DNA from: a candidate division SR1 bacterium
Lineage (GTDB): Bacteria; Patescibacteriota; Gracilibacteria; Absconditabacterales; Absconditicoccaceae
Reading direction: 5' to 3'
Length of the DNA: 34,211 nt
Assembly (NCBI GenBank): GCA_026397515.1
Contig: JAPLUU010000023.1
Span: 1 to 34,211 of the forward strand
The notes under the pieces were generated by a model. The model was not told where the DNA came from and made no database searches. It saw nothing but the letters and a program-made list of their open reading frames with translations. The number at the start of each line of letters is the position of its first letter. Positions within the stretch are counted from its first letter, which is position 1. Of the stretch, positions 19,067 to 30,966 are shown one piece after another. The position numbers and the translations under genes are program-made.

Positions 19067-19115
19067 TCCTAACTCGACGCTATCTGACATATGGCAGATT
19101 AGGGTCGAGTTGTGG
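19067..19115. repeat. Integrase-proximal site C (attI-like position)
   Basis: A shorter palindrome: AACTCGAC pairs with GTCGAGTT, and ATCTG with CAGAT, around a small loop; the outer bases are TCCTAAC and GTTGTGG. The left arm is the end of cassette 2; the right flank does not match the trailer seen after A and B, so it is the platform side. It stands where attI would be, although it is more palindromic than usual attI sites. Confidence 0.6.
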
Positions 19116-19138
19116 TAGGTAAACGGTAATATTTTGTC

Positions 19139-19158
19139 CTGACTTTGTCAGTTTTTTT
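19139..19158 (+). terminator. Terminator-like hairpin upstream of the recombinase gene
   Basis: CTGAC-TTT-GTCAG is followed by seven T on the plus strand. It would stop transcription entering the recombinase gene from the array, or act as an attenuator. Confidence 0.6.
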
Positions 19159-19213
19159 CTTTTTTTGAATTATTATATTCTTGCTACTATTTTTATATCT
19201 AAAAAATTGAAAA
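19159..19213. promoter_or_regulatory. AT-rich region expected to hold divergent promoters
   Basis: A perfect TATAAT on the minus strand (plus-strand ATTATA at 19172-19177) could drive the cassettes, as a Pc promoter does. TTGAAT (19166-19171) with AT-rich boxes could drive the recombinase. Neither has a convincing partner box. Confidence 0.3.
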
Positions 19214-20026
19214 ATGCAAGATTACCTCCTTCAACTCAGTAAAGAGCTTCAACAAAGAAACTACAGTCCAAGGACCGTAGAGATCTATACCAATTGCTTT
19301 TCGTATTTCTTGAAATGGCTCAATGACGATGTTTCCAAGATTTCTCGTGAAAAAATCGTTGATTTTGTTCTTTATCTTCAAAAGCAAAACAGGGCGCCAA
19401 AAAGTATTAATCTCTATAAAGACGTCATAAAATTCTTCTGCAGTCAGATATTGAAAACTTCTTTTGCTGTCGATATTAAATTATCAAAGGAGCCGAAAAA
19501 ATTACCTATAGTGCTTTCAAGGATGGAACTAGATCTTATGTTTACTGTTCCTCAGAATATCAAACACAAATTATTACTTATGGTAGCCTATGGTGCGGGC
19601 ATGAGGATATCTGAGGTGAAAAATCTGCGTATGCAAGATATTGATTTCTGATCATTGACTATCCATATCAAATGAGCCAAAGGACAGAAAGATAGGATAA
19701 GTATCTTGTCTGAAAAAATCCGTGATGAATTACAAATATATTGTTCGTTGAAAAAATCAGATGAATATGTTTTCGAAAGTGAGAGAGGAGGAATATTACA
19801 TGAGAGGACATTATCTCATATTTTCCAGCATGCTAAAGAAAAAGCTTGCATCACTAAACCAGCTACTTTTCATTCGCTTCGTCACTCGTTTGCAACGCAT
19901 TTGTTAGAGAATTGAACCGATATTCGTTATGTACAAGTGTTGTTAGGACATAATAATATTCGTACGACTCAGATGTATACTCAAGTTATGAATCCCAGTC
20001 TCAAAAATATTGTGAGTCCATTATAA
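19214..20026 (+). CDS. Tyrosine recombinase, integron-integrase-like in position, XerC/D-like in length
   Basis: The 270-residue protein has an N-terminal SAM-like DNA-binding domain (NYSPRTVEIYTNCFSYFLKW) and a catalytic domain with R131 (GMRISEV), K159 in the beta-hairpin (KGQKDR), H220-x-x-R223 (HSLRHSF), H246 (LLGHNN) and nucleophile Y255 (QMYTQV). It ends in SPL, as integron integrases do. The stretch between the beta-hairpin and HSLRH is only about 60 residues, so the extra helix region that marks IntI is missing. Gly in DFGSL, IKGAK and ENGTD is UGA. Its start faces site C and it reads away from the cassettes, as intI does. A role in cassette movement is inferred from position. It ends directly against the convergent PLD gene. 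Confidence 0.88.
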
Positions 20027-21064
20027 CTATATGATATAAAATATTGCTCTATATATTGCACGGACAAACCTGTCTCGCAAGGTTAATCTTATATCCAATG
20101 TTGTATACGAAACTGATTTTTTCTTTCGTCCATTAAAGACATCTATCAAAATATTAACTAGTTCTTTCTGTTTAAAGAATGCGCCTATCTCGAAGTTGTG
20201 ACTAAATGATAAATGGTCGATATTTTGTGATCAGACTACTCATTCATTATCGTCGATGATCATCATCTTTGCATGATTCATTTGTTTGATGGCGTAGAAT
20301 GTTATTCCCATGTCGGTCAATAGGCTGATATAATAATAATTTATCTTATTCAACATCTTGATATCTGTATCATAAGGAATCATAATCTCTACGTTTACGC
20401 CCCTTCTCTGTGCATTATCGAGAAGCGCTATCATCCAACGTGGTGGCATGAAATATGGCGTAGTTATTTTTATGCTTTTTTTTGCGTGGATCATTTTTTC
20501 TCTGTAATAGTCTGTGAGACGGTACATTTTATGACCTGGTAAATTTTCCATCAAGAACGATTTTATCTTTTTGAAGAATCATTTTCTTGCATAGGCGGTT
20601 ATTTTTCTATTGGTTCATCCAGACATTTTATAGGTGTATGCAAATGTTTTGAGAAATGGTTTGATACTTATTTTTCATTTGATTCTTATTTGCAGGTCTA
20701 ATCGATGCTTAGTGCTTTTTTTGATATTTGCTCAACCAAAAAATGCTATTTTTTCGTCTATCATTACCAATTTTCTATGTGTTCTTCTGAGCCGATTACT
20801 GAAAAAATGGATTTCTATTTTTGCTTTCTGCATCTTCTGTATCGTTGTTTCTTTCAGTTCTTTACTACCAAATGCATCAAGTACCAATACTACGTGTACA
20901 CCTTGTTGTGCTTTTTCTATTAATGCGTCTACAAAGTTATATGGTTTTTTATCGTCATCTCAAAAAATATACATTTCTATATATATAGAAGTTTTTGCAT
21001 TATAAATATCTTCTTGTAAACTGTCTAGAAATTTTTTTGTTTTGCTGTAAATTTTATATTTCAT
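20027..21064 (-). CDS. Phospholipase D family protein, cardiolipin synthase-like
   Basis: This family makes or breaks phosphodiester bonds in phospholipids. The 345-residue protein has two HKD motifs: HRKLVMIDEKIAFFGGANI with H96, K98 and D103, and HAKMMIIDDNEGVVGSQNI starting at H264. The domain order and the separate GG.N and GSQN elements fit bacterial cardiolipin synthases. The two N-terminal membrane segments of classical ClsA are absent, as in ClsB-type enzymes. Glycines in YIFGDD, FFGGAN, MSGGTN and NEGVVG are UGA. It is the last gene of a leftward operon with two secreted proteins. Its stop abuts the recombinase stop. A link to membrane remodelling is inferred. Confidence 0.88.
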
Positions 21065-21093
21065 GTGTTTGGTAAAATAAATAATTCAACTGT

Positions 21094-22617
21094 TTATTGA
21101 AGTATATTTGATAGATAGTTTCCATTCAAGATAACGAGTGGTGTCGTAGAAATAATTCATCCTGTGGTACATGGTGTTCCATCACTACCTGATCCATGTA
21201 ATCCACATGTTCGTGTAAATACATTTTGGAGATTGATGAAATTATCATATGCTGGAGATCATCAAAACATATTCTCTATTTGTGTTATTCTTCCTTGGTT
21301 TGGTGTGAGTGGTGTATTGAGTGTTGTTATCTTTCCTTGAAGATGAAGTTTATGATTAAATCCAGATAGTCAATTTCCTACGATTACTCCATTGATTATA
21401 AAGTTTCCTTTCAGATATAGTCATTTGTTTATTCAATTTGAAACTGGGAATCATTGGCTATCAAATTGTTGTCGTGTAGTAAATGGGTTTGGTGGTAGGT
21501 AGAGTAATCATTTATCTATGAAGAGATCGAGTGATGGTGAAGTACTCTCCATTCATCATTGTAAGAATACATTACCACTTTTTACGATGATAGTTTTGTT
21601 TTCATATGTTGCTGTCGCACCGAGATTGATAATCAAATCGTGGTCTTGTATACATATAATATTTTCTGGATCTGTATCTAATGTGATATTTGGATATACT
21701 GCTTTTCCTTTGCAGAGTTGTTGTGATTTTTGTTTTGCGATATTTATCAGTGTTGATGAGTTGATATCACTACCATTATAAATGACGGTTTTATTCTCAA
21801 AATTACCCAAGAGTGAAAGTCTTTCTTTTTCGTCTATGGATTTTGATAATCCTACGCTTCACTGGATGATGAGATTTCGCATCGTCTCCATAGCATTATT
21901 TCCACTTTCTATTGTCGTTGTTCGATTGGGATTGTGTGAAACGATAGTATCTCATGAATAGGTAAATCCACTATTTATAGATCATCCATTATTCAAATAA
22001 TTTATCAGAGCTGCGTCACCGGTAAGGCTTCCTCACACATATCCTATTCCTCCATTACTATCATACAGATATCCGATAGGAACTTTATTATCAAAATATT
22101 GAAAACTATTTGCCATATTAGCGATTATTTTATTATTGGCATAATTCAATTTTGTCCCTGCAACGACATACGATGTGATTCATCATCGTGTATAAGTTAT
22201 GGCACCGAAAATTCCGTAATTATTTCCGCTATCACAGGTTGTGTATAATCACCCTGTCATGTGTAGATCATAATATGAGGCATTCTGTTGTTGGAGTAGT
22301 GTCAGTGTATCTTCGTCTAATGGTCGTAATCTTTTTCCTCTTTGTGAATTGAAATATAATCCTTTGACGAGTTTTGTACATGTTTTGTAATTGTTTCATG
22401 ATTGAATAGTTATCATTGTCGGACTTACTGATTTTGAGGGCAATCGAAAAATACTTCCTACAAAATCGTTTCCTGGTGCCGTAAAATGTACGAGAGAAAA
22501 TTTATCTTGAAATGATTGCATATTAAGATCAGGAAATTTAAGTATGCTATTTGCATTCACTAATGCATACAATGTTCATACTATTATGGTTACTATAGTG
22601 ATTATTTTTTTCTGCAT
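21094..22617 (-). CDS. Secreted protein of unknown function
   Basis: 507 residues. It starts MQKKIITIVTIIVGTLYALVNA, a plain signal peptide. The mature protein is rich in Asn, Thr, Ser and Gly and looks beta-structured, with blocks such as GKAVYPNITLDTDPENIICI and DHDLIINLGATATYENKTII. These blocks recall a short beta-helix. It has five or more cysteines. I do not recognise a family. More than 20 UGA-Gly codons join it; under the standard code only an 84-residue piece would be seen. It follows the giant surface-protein gene by 34 bases and precedes the PLD gene by 29, so the three are one transcript. It may accompany the giant protein at the cell surface. Confidence 0.82.
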
Positions 22618-22651
22618 TTCTCTGGAGTATATATATAAAATGATTGTGTGT

Positions 22652-25600
22652 TTATTTCTTTGTTACTATGGTATCGATGATATAGTCGTTTGTTCTTTTC
22701 ATCATGAGGAGAATATATCATCTGAGTTCTTTCATGGTTGGTTTATTGATATCAGTCATAATACGTATTTTTTCTAGTATTTCTAAGTGTTTTTTATATC
22801 GGTTGATGCTATCAGATGTATTATATTTATTTTTGAATATCAACCTTGAAAGCACTGTACCAAATTCCGCTCTACTTACTAAACCATTTGAATCAAATTT
22901 TTTCTTTGTTGTCGCTCCATTTGATTCTCGTCCCATAAGCCCAAGCTGGCACGCTGTCTTCATATAAAATTTCATCTCTGCATTCTCATTTTTGGTATCA
23001 GTAAACGAACAAAGTATTTTTGTGTTTGGTTGTTTACCAATGATTTTTACCGTAAATTCTGTCATCATTTTTGCTAATTGTTTTCTTGTCACTTTACCAT
23101 CTAGGTTAGCATCACAAATAGGTGAAATGGTTGTTATCCCAATATCATATCCTCGATCGTATGCGTTACTAAGTTCACTTTTTGTATATCTACATATTGC
23201 GCTGTTATGGCCTATGATTCCACATTGATTATCATAATAACTTGGTGATGTATCTCCATTTGGACAGATATCTTTTGTCAGTCGGATTCATCATCCATTA
23301 GTACTTGGTTGTCCTACATGACCATTACATGTTATGTTGCTATGTCCTGGTAAACCGTTATTCACTCCATCATCATATAGTTCATCTCACTCTACTATTC
23401 CATTTCCACAGATAGCATGTTGTATGATGAAGGTTATTCATGTAGTATTCCCTGCAATATCTGTTGCACGTACTGTGTATGTTCCATTACTAGTAATCGT
23501 TGTTCCATTGGTATATGGACTACTATTTAGTGTTGCAGTAGCTCATGTGTTATTGTCACTAAAATATAGTGTAATTCATGTAGCATATGTTATTCCACTT
23601 GTTGCTCATGAAAACGTTGGCGGAATTTTATCTATCCATGTAACGGTTGCTGTTGCGTTTCATGTGTTTCCCATGAGATCCGAAAATGTGAATGTGAATG
23701 TTTCATTTCCTGTGAAGGTATGTCAGGTAAAATTTATTCCTGTGAGTGGTTCAGAAAATCCTGTCAATGTAGCTAATACGTTTCCACTTGTTCGTGTTCA
23801 TGATGTTGGAGTATAGAGTACTGTCGCTGTAGGATCATTATCGATTTGACATAAAATATTACATCCATCACTGTTGTCCGTATTACCATCATCACATTGT
23901 TCACTACCATTTATTATTTCATCGCCACAATATTGGATGGTGATCGATCATGTACATTGGTTAGTGATAGTAGGATTTCAAGGATGGATAATATCCATAG
24001 CTATTTGGTATGTTCCTCAAGAATAATAGGTATGTCCAGTAATGTATCATCAAGAGTTATAGATGTCATATCTAGAATTAGGTAATCAGAAATTGATACC
24101 GGAGAAGATCGTTCGTGTATGATTTGTTATTCATGTAATGATTGCAATAGTTCATGAATAGATAGAAATTGGAGCAGAGAGTCAGCAAGAAATATGTTCC
24201 CATGTACAGCTGGTACTGTTACAACCCAATTCTCCATCACATTGTTCTGTACCGTTGGTGATATTGTCACCACAATATTCACCTGTGAGCGTAATAGATT
24301 TACATATGGTAGAACAATATGAACAAGTTGAACCATACGTGGGAGAACAGGTAACACCATTAATAATTCCATTATCACATTCTTCATCGTTTCAAGATCG
24401 GTTTGGTGTCTCTATGATTTCATCACCACAATATAGAGCTATGGTATCAATATTTTCTCGTCAGATGGTAATGTTTATTGTATTGTTTTCATTGTCTTTG
24501 ACTTGTATTGTACACGTATCGCTTCCTGTTTCATTTGAATTAGGACTATACATAATTCCTGTCATTCCTACTTGTGTACATGTTCATTTTGTTCCCGGAT
24601 TGATAATACTATCAAAGATTATATCGCTGTTTCCGCAATCTCACTCTTGTGCATTTGATGTTGTTACCCAATTTATTATCGGTGTAGTGTGTCATACATT
24701 TGTACTACCTGTAAAATCATTTGCAGTAGGTGGTACATCATTGAAACTATATACAGCATATGTTGCTCATCATGTTGTATTCAAAAGCATGTCTCTTACA
24801 TATCAGTTTTTTGAAACTGGTGTACTTGGTTGCATATTGGCTATACTACCTGTTATCAATATATTTGTATCGGTTCACCAATTGATTCCATCAAAACTAT
24901 ATGCACTTGTATGTAATCCTACTCATGTATCGATTGCATTCGTTATATTCAATATTCATGTCATACACTCATATCCAGAATTATTGGCAAAAACAAATGT
25001 CGGAGGAGTTGTATCTAACATACTAATAGTTTCAAAGTGCGTAGCAAAATCTACTCAAGAATATATTTGAGTTATTATACGTTTAGTTCCATCACTTGTG
25101 GTCATATATATTCCTGTACTTGTATTAATTCATTGTCCTATCTTATATGAAACAATATCTCCAAACAATGAATAATTATTTATAAAACTATTATTTGCAA
25201 TACCGGTTACGGTGAATCATGTTGTGTTTATGTTTGTAGAAATTCCTGATAGAGATCATGTGTATTTCGTTGTGTTTGATCAAATATATCTTGTTGGGTC
25301 AAAAGTTCATGAAAAAATTAAATCTGTTCATGAATACATGACTGGTTGTATTTGGAGTAATGTTCCACTACCATACGAATATCATTGCGTAATGGTATCT
25401 CCATATCCTCCTTTATAGTTCCATAAATTAGATCGTGTGTATGATCGAGCAAGAAGATAATTTCATGAAGTATTTATTGGGTTTGTGAGACGATCTCGAG
25501 ATATATTACCTGAAAATATAGCATATCCATCTGTTCGTCCTACTCATATAACAGACGTGTCGGTAGCATATCATGTTGTAATGTTAGCTACATTCCCGAC

Positions 25601-28600
25601 CATAGGATTTAATAAATCATTATTACCATAAAATATAACTGCTCATGAAGCAAATATATTTATAGAGCGTTTGTTATTATACATTTTTACGTTGTTGAGT
25701 GTGGTTCCTGTTCCATTGGTTTCTAATCCGTATTCATTGTTATATAATTGCGTGTTGTTTATTACGGTATAATTTGCTGATCACAGAGCTATTCCGTCTA
25801 AATTGTTATATAATTGAGAGTTGTTGATGATATTATAGTCTGCTCATCGTTCTAAGATACTTCCATATAATTCATTGTTATATATCTGGCAATTATTGAT
25901 TATGTTTCTATGTGAATTAGACTGTATAAAAATTCAATAATAGTTGTTGTATATTTTGGTATTGATAATTTGATTATGTAGAGCGTATCATAGAACTATT
26001 CCATATGTTCCATTGTTATATGTTTGACTGTTATATATGTTGGTTCTTTCTGTACTAGATAATGAGATTCAATATCTGTTGTAATATGCTTTACTATTGT
26101 TGACCGTATTGTTTGTTGCTCATAAGAAGGCAATACCATTATCATTTCCTGTATGTGTACCTCCGTATCCATCATCTTTTCCATTGGTAGCAATGTTATC
26201 AATGATGGTAAATTGTTTACTTTGGTTTTTTAGCATTATATTATTAAAAATTCGTCATGTAATGAAAAATGTTGTTCATCCTGTAGTGTTACTGATAATA
26301 GCATTACAATTGTTTAGATTTATTGTTCCGGTAATGATACTATTTTGTCATGTAAGTATATAGATGGTATTTACGGTAAGATTGTTTTGTAAATTGTTTG
26401 TTTTTAAAACAGTCATACTTGGTAAACATGATCATGAAACATATCCACTTCGAAGATTTGTATATGCGGTATTTGTGTCTCCTGTAGTACCATATAATGC
26501 TTCTATGATACATCTGTTTATGGGATTAGTATCCCAAAATCCTCATGTGATAAAATTATCATTGTTTCGGTGGTTGGTACATATGATTGTATCTATCGTA
26601 AAATTTCGTGTATTGCTCCATTGTCCAGTATTACCAATATTGTCTATAGCATAGACTCTTCGTTCGTACATATCATATACTTCATCCGCAGGTAATGATA
26701 TTATTGTTCCAGTAGATACTGTAAATCAACTGAGTATACTTCAACCGCTACCTATTACTTCAAAAACATATCAACTGGTTCATACTCACGTATCTATTGC
26801 CGAACTTCGGACAAGTGTTATATATCCTGTATTTAAAACTGATCATGAATTAGGAGAAATGAGTTGTACTTGAGAAGGATGAGTCTGGTCCAAAATGCTA
26901 CTATTTTCAAAGTGTGTAGCAAAATCGTTTCCTGAATATATTTGCATGATAACACGTTTAGTTCCATCACCTGTACTAAAATATATTCATGTACTTGTGT
27001 TAATTCATTGTCCTATTTTATATGATACAATATTCCCAAATAGTGAATAATTATTTATGAAACTATTATTTGCAATACCTGTTACCGTGAATCATGTGGT
27101 GTTTGTAGTTGTAGAAATTCCCAATAATGATCAGGTGTATTTCGTTGTGTTTGATCAGATATATTTTGTTGCATCAAAAGATCCTGAAGCAATCAGATCT
27201 GTTCATGAATAGATGACTGGTTGTTTTTGTAATACTATTCCACTACCGTATGAATATGCTGCCGTAGATCATATATATGATAGATTTCATCTTAGACTTG
27301 CAAAAGTTCCTGTCCATGGAAGCATATACTCGCCGATAGTGTTGATTGGATTGGTGAGATAATCTCGAGATATGGTTCATCATGTATCCAATGTCCCTCA
27401 TGAAAATATACTAGAAAAATCTGATCATAATCAAGCTATAAAACCACCACCTACATAGGTATCTGAAATATCTATAGTATTGCCAAATATTTTGAGTGAG
27501 CCGTAATATTTATTGTTGGATGAAGTTGTGTCATTATGAATACCTGCTATATTGTTGCCATATACTTTTATGTTGTTTATAATATTGTTATTTGATGAAA
27601 CGGTAAGATCCATACCATATTGTCCATTGTTGTATGTTTGAATATTGTTGAATATCGTATTGTTTCCTCATTCGGTGCTAATTCCGCCATAATAATTGTT
27701 GTATGTATTAACATTATTTACTGTATTATGACTTCCTTGGTAGATTACAATTCATGCACCATTATTGTTATATGCTTCTGTGTTGTTGATTGTGTTACCA
27801 TAGGTTGCGGCGTTTATCAATAATCCATTATGATTATTATATACTTTCATATTGTTTAGAGAATTATATGCACTTGCATATACCTCTACACCATTATAGT
27901 TGACATATACCTCTGAATTGTTGATAGTGTTGTAGTTACTTCCATTCTGCAAGTATATTCCAATTCAGACATTATTATTTGCTTTTATATTTTCCAGTGT
28001 ATTGTACCATGATTGATTTATATTTATACCACAAGCTTCTCGTCCTACATGATTATATACATGAATATTGTGGAGTGTATTATAATGACTAAGAGAGAAA
28101 CTTATTCATACTCTATCTGCTCATCTTCCATTGATAGAGATTCCGTCAATTATTATATTGTTTTTGCTACTAGCGTATAGAGTTCCCGTAATAGTTAAGG
28201 GCGTATTGCTGCTTATAGAGATATCTCCACTTCCTACTATAGCTGAACAACCTGTAAGATTTATACTTCTAGAGGTTATATGAGCTCATGAAAATAACAC
28301 ATAGATTGTATTTCCTGTAAAATATTCTGGAATCACATCAGTTCCTGGGGTAATGTAACTTACGGACATATTACTTGGATTACAAGTATTACTTGTTCGT
28401 GCATTAGTATATGCTGTCATATCAGATCATCCACTACCATAGAGTGCACAGATAATATTATTGTCACTAGGGCTATTGTTCCAGAATCCTGTAGTCAAAA
28501 AATTATCATTATTCCATCACGACATACATGGAGATGGCATACTTATTATAAAGTTCCACGTGGTACTTCGTGTTCATGTATTCCCAATATTATCTATTGC

Positions 28601-30901
28601 ATAGACACGCCACTGATAACTTCCATTTGCTAATCATACAATGTTTTGTCCTGTCGTAGATATGAATCCACTTTGAATTATAATTCCTCCACTCATAATA
28701 TAAAAAACATATCAACTGATTCCTCATCACGTATCTATTGCCGAACTTCGGACAAGAGCTATATTTCACGTATTCAATATAGTTCATGAACTAGGAGAAA
28801 TGAGTTGAACTTGAGATGGTGTAGTAGTATCTACGAAACTTACTTGTTCGAAATGCGTAGCAAAATAAGTAGATCAAAACAATTGCGTAATGATTCTTTT
28901 TTGTCCATCACCTGCAATAAGCATTATTCCTGTAGCTGTTCAAGGCACTAGATTATTTCTGAAACTTGTAATATCTCCAATGAGCGAATAGTTATTTATA
29001 TATCCATTATTAGAATTTCCTATGACGGTAAAATTGAGTCCAGTCGTCATAGGAGGAAGTCCAAGGAGTTCACCTGTTACTTTGATAGTGTCAGATCAAA
29101 TATATTTAGTGATATCAAAGTTTCATGAATTTATAAGTGTTATTCCTGAATATATTACTGGTTGTATTTGAAGTAATGTTCCACTACCATTGGAGTAACC
29201 TGAAGTATATGTCGTATATAATTTTATTCATCTAAGACTTGCGAAACTTCCTGTCCATGAAAGAAAATAGTTCCCATTATTATCTATAGGATTGGTTATA
29301 TAATCCCACGACATTGTGTGTGTTTGGATGATGACACCATTACTTCGTCCGATCAATCAATTGTTTCCTGTCATAAAATTAGCTATGGTTCATCATATAT
29401 TAGTAGTTGAATTACTAAATATATTATTTGTACCATAGTACTTTGTATTTAGAGATGTTGCATATAGATATATTCCATAAGTTCCATTGTTATAACTTCA
29501 AATATTATTTACTGATCCCGATACTGATGAGGCAAAATATATTCCATATCAATTATTATTATAACTTTCTGTATTATTGATAACTCCAAATGATGATGAT
29601 GAGAGGGTAATCCCATTGCTAGTATTATTATAAAATTGAGAATTATTTACTACTCCAGACGCTGATGAAGCAAAATATATTCAAACACTAGTATTGTTAT
29701 AACTCTGAGAATTGTTTATCAATATATTCGATGAAGCGCTAATGTGTATTCCATTATTTCCATTATTATAACTCTTAGAATTATTTATTATACCATATGG
29801 AGATGAAGTAAAATATATCCCATAACTAGTATTATTATAACTTTGGGAATTGTTTATTGTATCATATGACGAATTATTTCCAAAATAAATACCGGCGTTG
29901 GTGTTGTTGTGAGATCTTACACTATCTAATGTATTATATGATGAATTAGCATCTACATATATTCCGTATGTATTGTTGTGTGTGTCGATATTTCTGACAA
30001 TGTTGTTTGTAGAACTTACCGCCACCATGATACCATAATAATCATTATATATATTGCAATTTTCAATGATATTATTTACCCCATGATCATAGATTATTAT
30101 TCATCTTTGCCCTGCATTATATACTGTGCAATTACTTATAATATTGTTATATCCCCAGTCTCTTACAAATACAGCATAATTTCTAATATCATGTACTACT
30201 GTATTATTGAATATGTTATGATGTGAAACATTAGCAATCCTAATTCCGTATCATATGTCATTACCTACATTTACATTATTAACAGTGGAATTATTTGTCC
30301 AATCCGTTTCTATCCCAAACGAAAGTGATGTTCCATTACCATCTAATGTTATATTATCTATGATAGCATTATAATTTGCTCCCATAGAAATCAGTGCGGT
30401 TGGATTATTAAACCAACCTCATCATACTGCCTTTATCACAACATTTCCACTCCCTATGATTGTAGTACAATTATTCATAGTCATTTGAGTTGGGTATGGA
30501 GGACTAAGCGTGTAGGTTCCGGAATTAAATACATAAATGGTATTTGTCATAAGTATATATCCTGAAGTGGTAAGCATAGTATGTAACCCTGTATCGTCTG
30601 TAATATTTACTACTTGCATTGTGGTAGTATCACAATAGCCCGTCAATCGTTTTGTAGTATACGCTGTCTTATTAGTTCCTCCACTTCCATCTCCATATAG
30701 CGCTTTTATGATATCTCAACTACTGGGACTATCATTCCAAAAACTTTGATTTAAAAAATTGCTATTGTCCCATTGTATATTTCCTCCATTAAGCGTCCAT
30801 GTGGCCGCATGCGTAAAAAATGTGGATATCAAAAAAAACATGCTTATCACGAATAAGATTTTGTATACATTTACTTTAAAAGATGATCATTTTTTCCCCA
30901 T
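22652..30901 (-). CDS. Giant secreted beta-helix protein with cysteine-rich repeats and C-terminal SLH-like region (probable adhesin)
   Basis: 2749 residues, one frame when UGA is Gly. A signal peptide (KILFVISMFFLISTFFTHA) ends near residue 31. A module starting with an NNDNF..GFWN.SP...I.ALYG pattern occurs three times, near residues 37, 795 and 1445. Each is followed by parallel beta-helix repeats of the NosD type (NTINNSQSYNNTSYGIYF-like, Asn-rich) and a beta-rich tail. Residues ~2150-2340 contain cysteine-rich units (CGDEIINGSEQCDDGN), as in the DUF4215/myxococcal disulfide repeat. Bacterial Ig-like segments follow, then an EF-hand-like DANLDGKV and an SLH-like region (~2590-2730) that could hold the protein to the cell surface. 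Function as adhesin is inferred from architecture. I checked start, stop and several segments for frame, not every codon. Confidence 0.86.
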
Positions 30902-30966
30902 CGTATATTCTTGCTAAATAGAGGTAGAATTGCATATTGTTTCCCTGATTTTTTTCTTGTAATATA

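Larger units (their letters stand above)
15302..20026. mobile_element. Integron-like cassette array with adjacent tyrosine recombinase
   Basis: Three palindromic sites (A 15302-15382, B 16580-16659, C 19067-19115) bound two gene cassettes, and a tyrosine recombinase begins 98 bases beyond C, reading away from the array. All cassette genes read towards A, the classic integron layout. If cassettes are cut at G^TT, the start of each must be complementary to the end of the same cassette. It is: GTTATGTAAC (15376) with GTTACATAAC (16577), and GTTAGGAGA (16653) with TCTCCTAAC (19065). The pairs differ between the two cassettes. Unlike usual integrons, the cassettes also share long leaders and trailers, one holds three genes, and the recombinase lacks the IntI-specific insertion. 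Confidence 0.72.

Noticed and set aside
15376-19073. Cassettes as IS200/IS605-type transposons with end hairpins
   Set aside because: No TnpA or TnpB is encoded, and the end complementarity crosses neighbouring units in the way that recombination-site cassettes require.
24255-25070. A 271-residue plus-strand open frame and other long plus-strand frames between 22992 and 27823
   Set aside because: They are antisense to the 8.25 kb minus-strand gene, have hydrophobic low-complexity translations with no family pattern, and overlap confirmed domains of that gene.
29000-30300. CRISPR-like short repeats
   Set aside because: The repeats are imperfect coding repeats of the beta-helix protein in frame, without constant spacers.
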